From the NCBI GenBank assembly GCA_014323965.1, contig JACONB010000090.1, positions 7,059-13,151 on the forward strand: a stretch of DNA of 6,093 nt, written 5' to 3'. The DNA comes from Prochloron sp. SP5CPC1 (GTDB lineage Bacteria; Cyanobacteriota; Cyanobacteriia; Cyanobacteriales; Prochloraceae). Below the pieces are notes generated by a model, which was not told the DNA's origin, searched no databases, and was given only the letters and a program-made list of their open reading frames with translations. Below are positions 5,526 to 6,093 of this stretch, one piece after another (within the stretch, counting starts at the first letter, position 1; each line of letters starts with the position of its first letter). The position numbers and the translations under genes are program-made.

Positions 5526-5706
5526 CCTTTATTGCTTAATACATCATGGATTCTTTCATAATATCTTGTCTCAATATTTGGGTAATGACGTCTCTAGAGT
5601 ATAACAAACCAGCTAAAACAGCTGTGGATGCTGCTATGTTGCTTCTTTCTCTCTCTTGAGGTATTGTCTCGATTTTGCGAGCAACCGTAGCAAGAGTTTC
5701 TTTGGG

Positions 5707-6093
5707 GTGCGACTCGAAAGTCGCAGTAGTTAGTGGATGAAAATCCCACGGGGAGTAGTTTCCCCAGTCCCTGCCCTCAGGAGCATCAACAGCAATGGGG
5801 GTGTTTCATAGCTAGAGGGTTAAGTGGCTAAAGGTCTGCCAGGCGTGGGCGGATACAGTCTAAGGGAAGTCCGGTATGGCGAACATAAAGTGAAGCTTGT
5901 AACAACGTCATACTTCAAAGAGTTTAAGCGACCTGAAGAACTCTAGCCGGGCGATTCGTTCTTAGGGAAGTCGTGGCATAAGTCGCGTATAAACTAATAT
6001 CAAATCCGGATGAGGGGTGTAGAATAAGGCCACAAATGGATGCAAAGAGAAAATGCCAAAGCGAGTAAAGCTAGAACCACACCTGAGTACGAA
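5707..6093 (+). mobile_element. Group II intron, 5' part (domain I), truncated by the window edge
   Basis: The element starts with GTGCGAC, the conserved 5' end of bacterial group II introns (GUGYG). Ordered stems typical of domain I follow: GCGACT-CGAA-AGTCGC (5709-5724), GTGG...CCCAC (about 5732-5749), GGGGA...TCCCC (from 5750), then the GC-patterned stretch with AGTCTAAGGGAAGTCCGGTATGGCGAAC and GAGTTTAAGCGACCTGAAGAACTCTAGCC cores split across 5858-5950. The left boundary is fixed because the Rpn frame stops matching exactly there, at a codon boundary. Only 387 bases are visible; domains II-VI and any reverse transcriptase/maturase would lie to the right. It is antisense to the Rpn gene, so splicing of its own transcript cannot restore that gene. 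Whether it is still mobile cannot be judged. Confidence 0.85.

Larger units (their letters stand above)
5104..5706 (-). pseudogene. Rpn-family nuclease/transposase-like gene, C-terminal remnant (DUF4351), broken by a group II intron and a nonsense codon
   Basis: Rpn proteins (PD-(D/E)XK recombination-promoting nuclease / putative transposase) are abundant and often decayed in cyanobacteria. Reading the minus strand from the intron edge gives PKETLATVARKIETIPQ... ...NIAASTAVLAGLLYSRDV... ...RQDIMKESMMY, typical of the family's middle part. Then comes TAA (5538-5536) where relatives usually have CAA (Gln), a single transition. The frame continues without shift: the QG-rich linker (FQQGIQQGMEQGIERG...), then DUF4351 (GERSLLLRLLNRRLGMVSSELISQI to about ADLSSWF). 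From 5268 downward a palindromic repeat encodes CEAKRKQPPLASRP, followed by an atypical Trp/Tyr/Cys-rich tail. An ATG at 5493 could still give a 129-residue DUF4351 product. The catalytic N-terminal domain would lie beyond the intron, outside the window. Confidence 0.85.

Noticed and set aside
6053..6093. ATG opening MPKRVKLEPHLST at the right edge, possible start of the intron maturase
   Set aside because: Only 347 bases into the intron, this is still expected to be domain I, and the peptide does not resemble the usual start of a group II reverse transcriptase. It is too short to judge.

Overview
The window looks like a chromosomal stretch of a cyanobacterium, probably filamentous. The evidence is a cyanobacterial-type AccA, three HIP1 octamers (GCGATCGC at 1090, 1356 and 5424), a DUF6208-like protein, a TPR/glycosyltransferase protein, and small palindromic intergenic repeats of the kind common in these genomes. 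The genus cannot be fixed from this sequence alone.

Every protein-coding gene I accept is on the minus strand, so the region reads from right to left. At the right end (5707-6093, plus strand) is the 5' part of a group II intron, cut off by the window edge. It sits inside an Rpn-family (PD-(D/E)XK nuclease/transposase-like) gene in antisense orientation. That gene is further broken by an in-frame TAA and has an abnormal tail made by a palindromic repeat. Next (5087-4179) is a GTG-started, DUF6208-like membrane-anchored protein of unknown function, whose stop codon lies in a second type of repeat. After a third repeat comes a truncated HlyD-type membrane fusion protein (4068-3520). It keeps its membrane anchor and the first half of its coiled coil, then ends at what looks like a one-base deletion. 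The following 317 bases hold no secure gene, but one frame could be a broken 102-codon gene. Then comes an intact TPR plus GT-B glycosyltransferase-like protein (3202-1802).

The left third is housekeeping: accA (1640-660, fatty-acid synthesis) and the N-terminal 171 codons of folE (514-1, GTP cyclohydrolase I for folate/pterin synthesis), which runs off the left edge. Having accA and folE close together fits a known cyanobacterial neighbourhood (ado-aar-accA-sdr-folE). Here neither aar nor the SDR gene is present beside accA, and the TPR/glycosyltransferase gene occupies the upstream position.

The overall picture is an intact core-metabolism pair next to a decaying accessory region: a nonsense mutation, an apparent frameshift, an antisense retroelement and several repeats within about 2.7 kb. 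I do not see a convincing new multi-gene system. The most distinctive features are the layered inactivation of the Rpn gene and the truncated HlyD with an unexplained open frame next to it.
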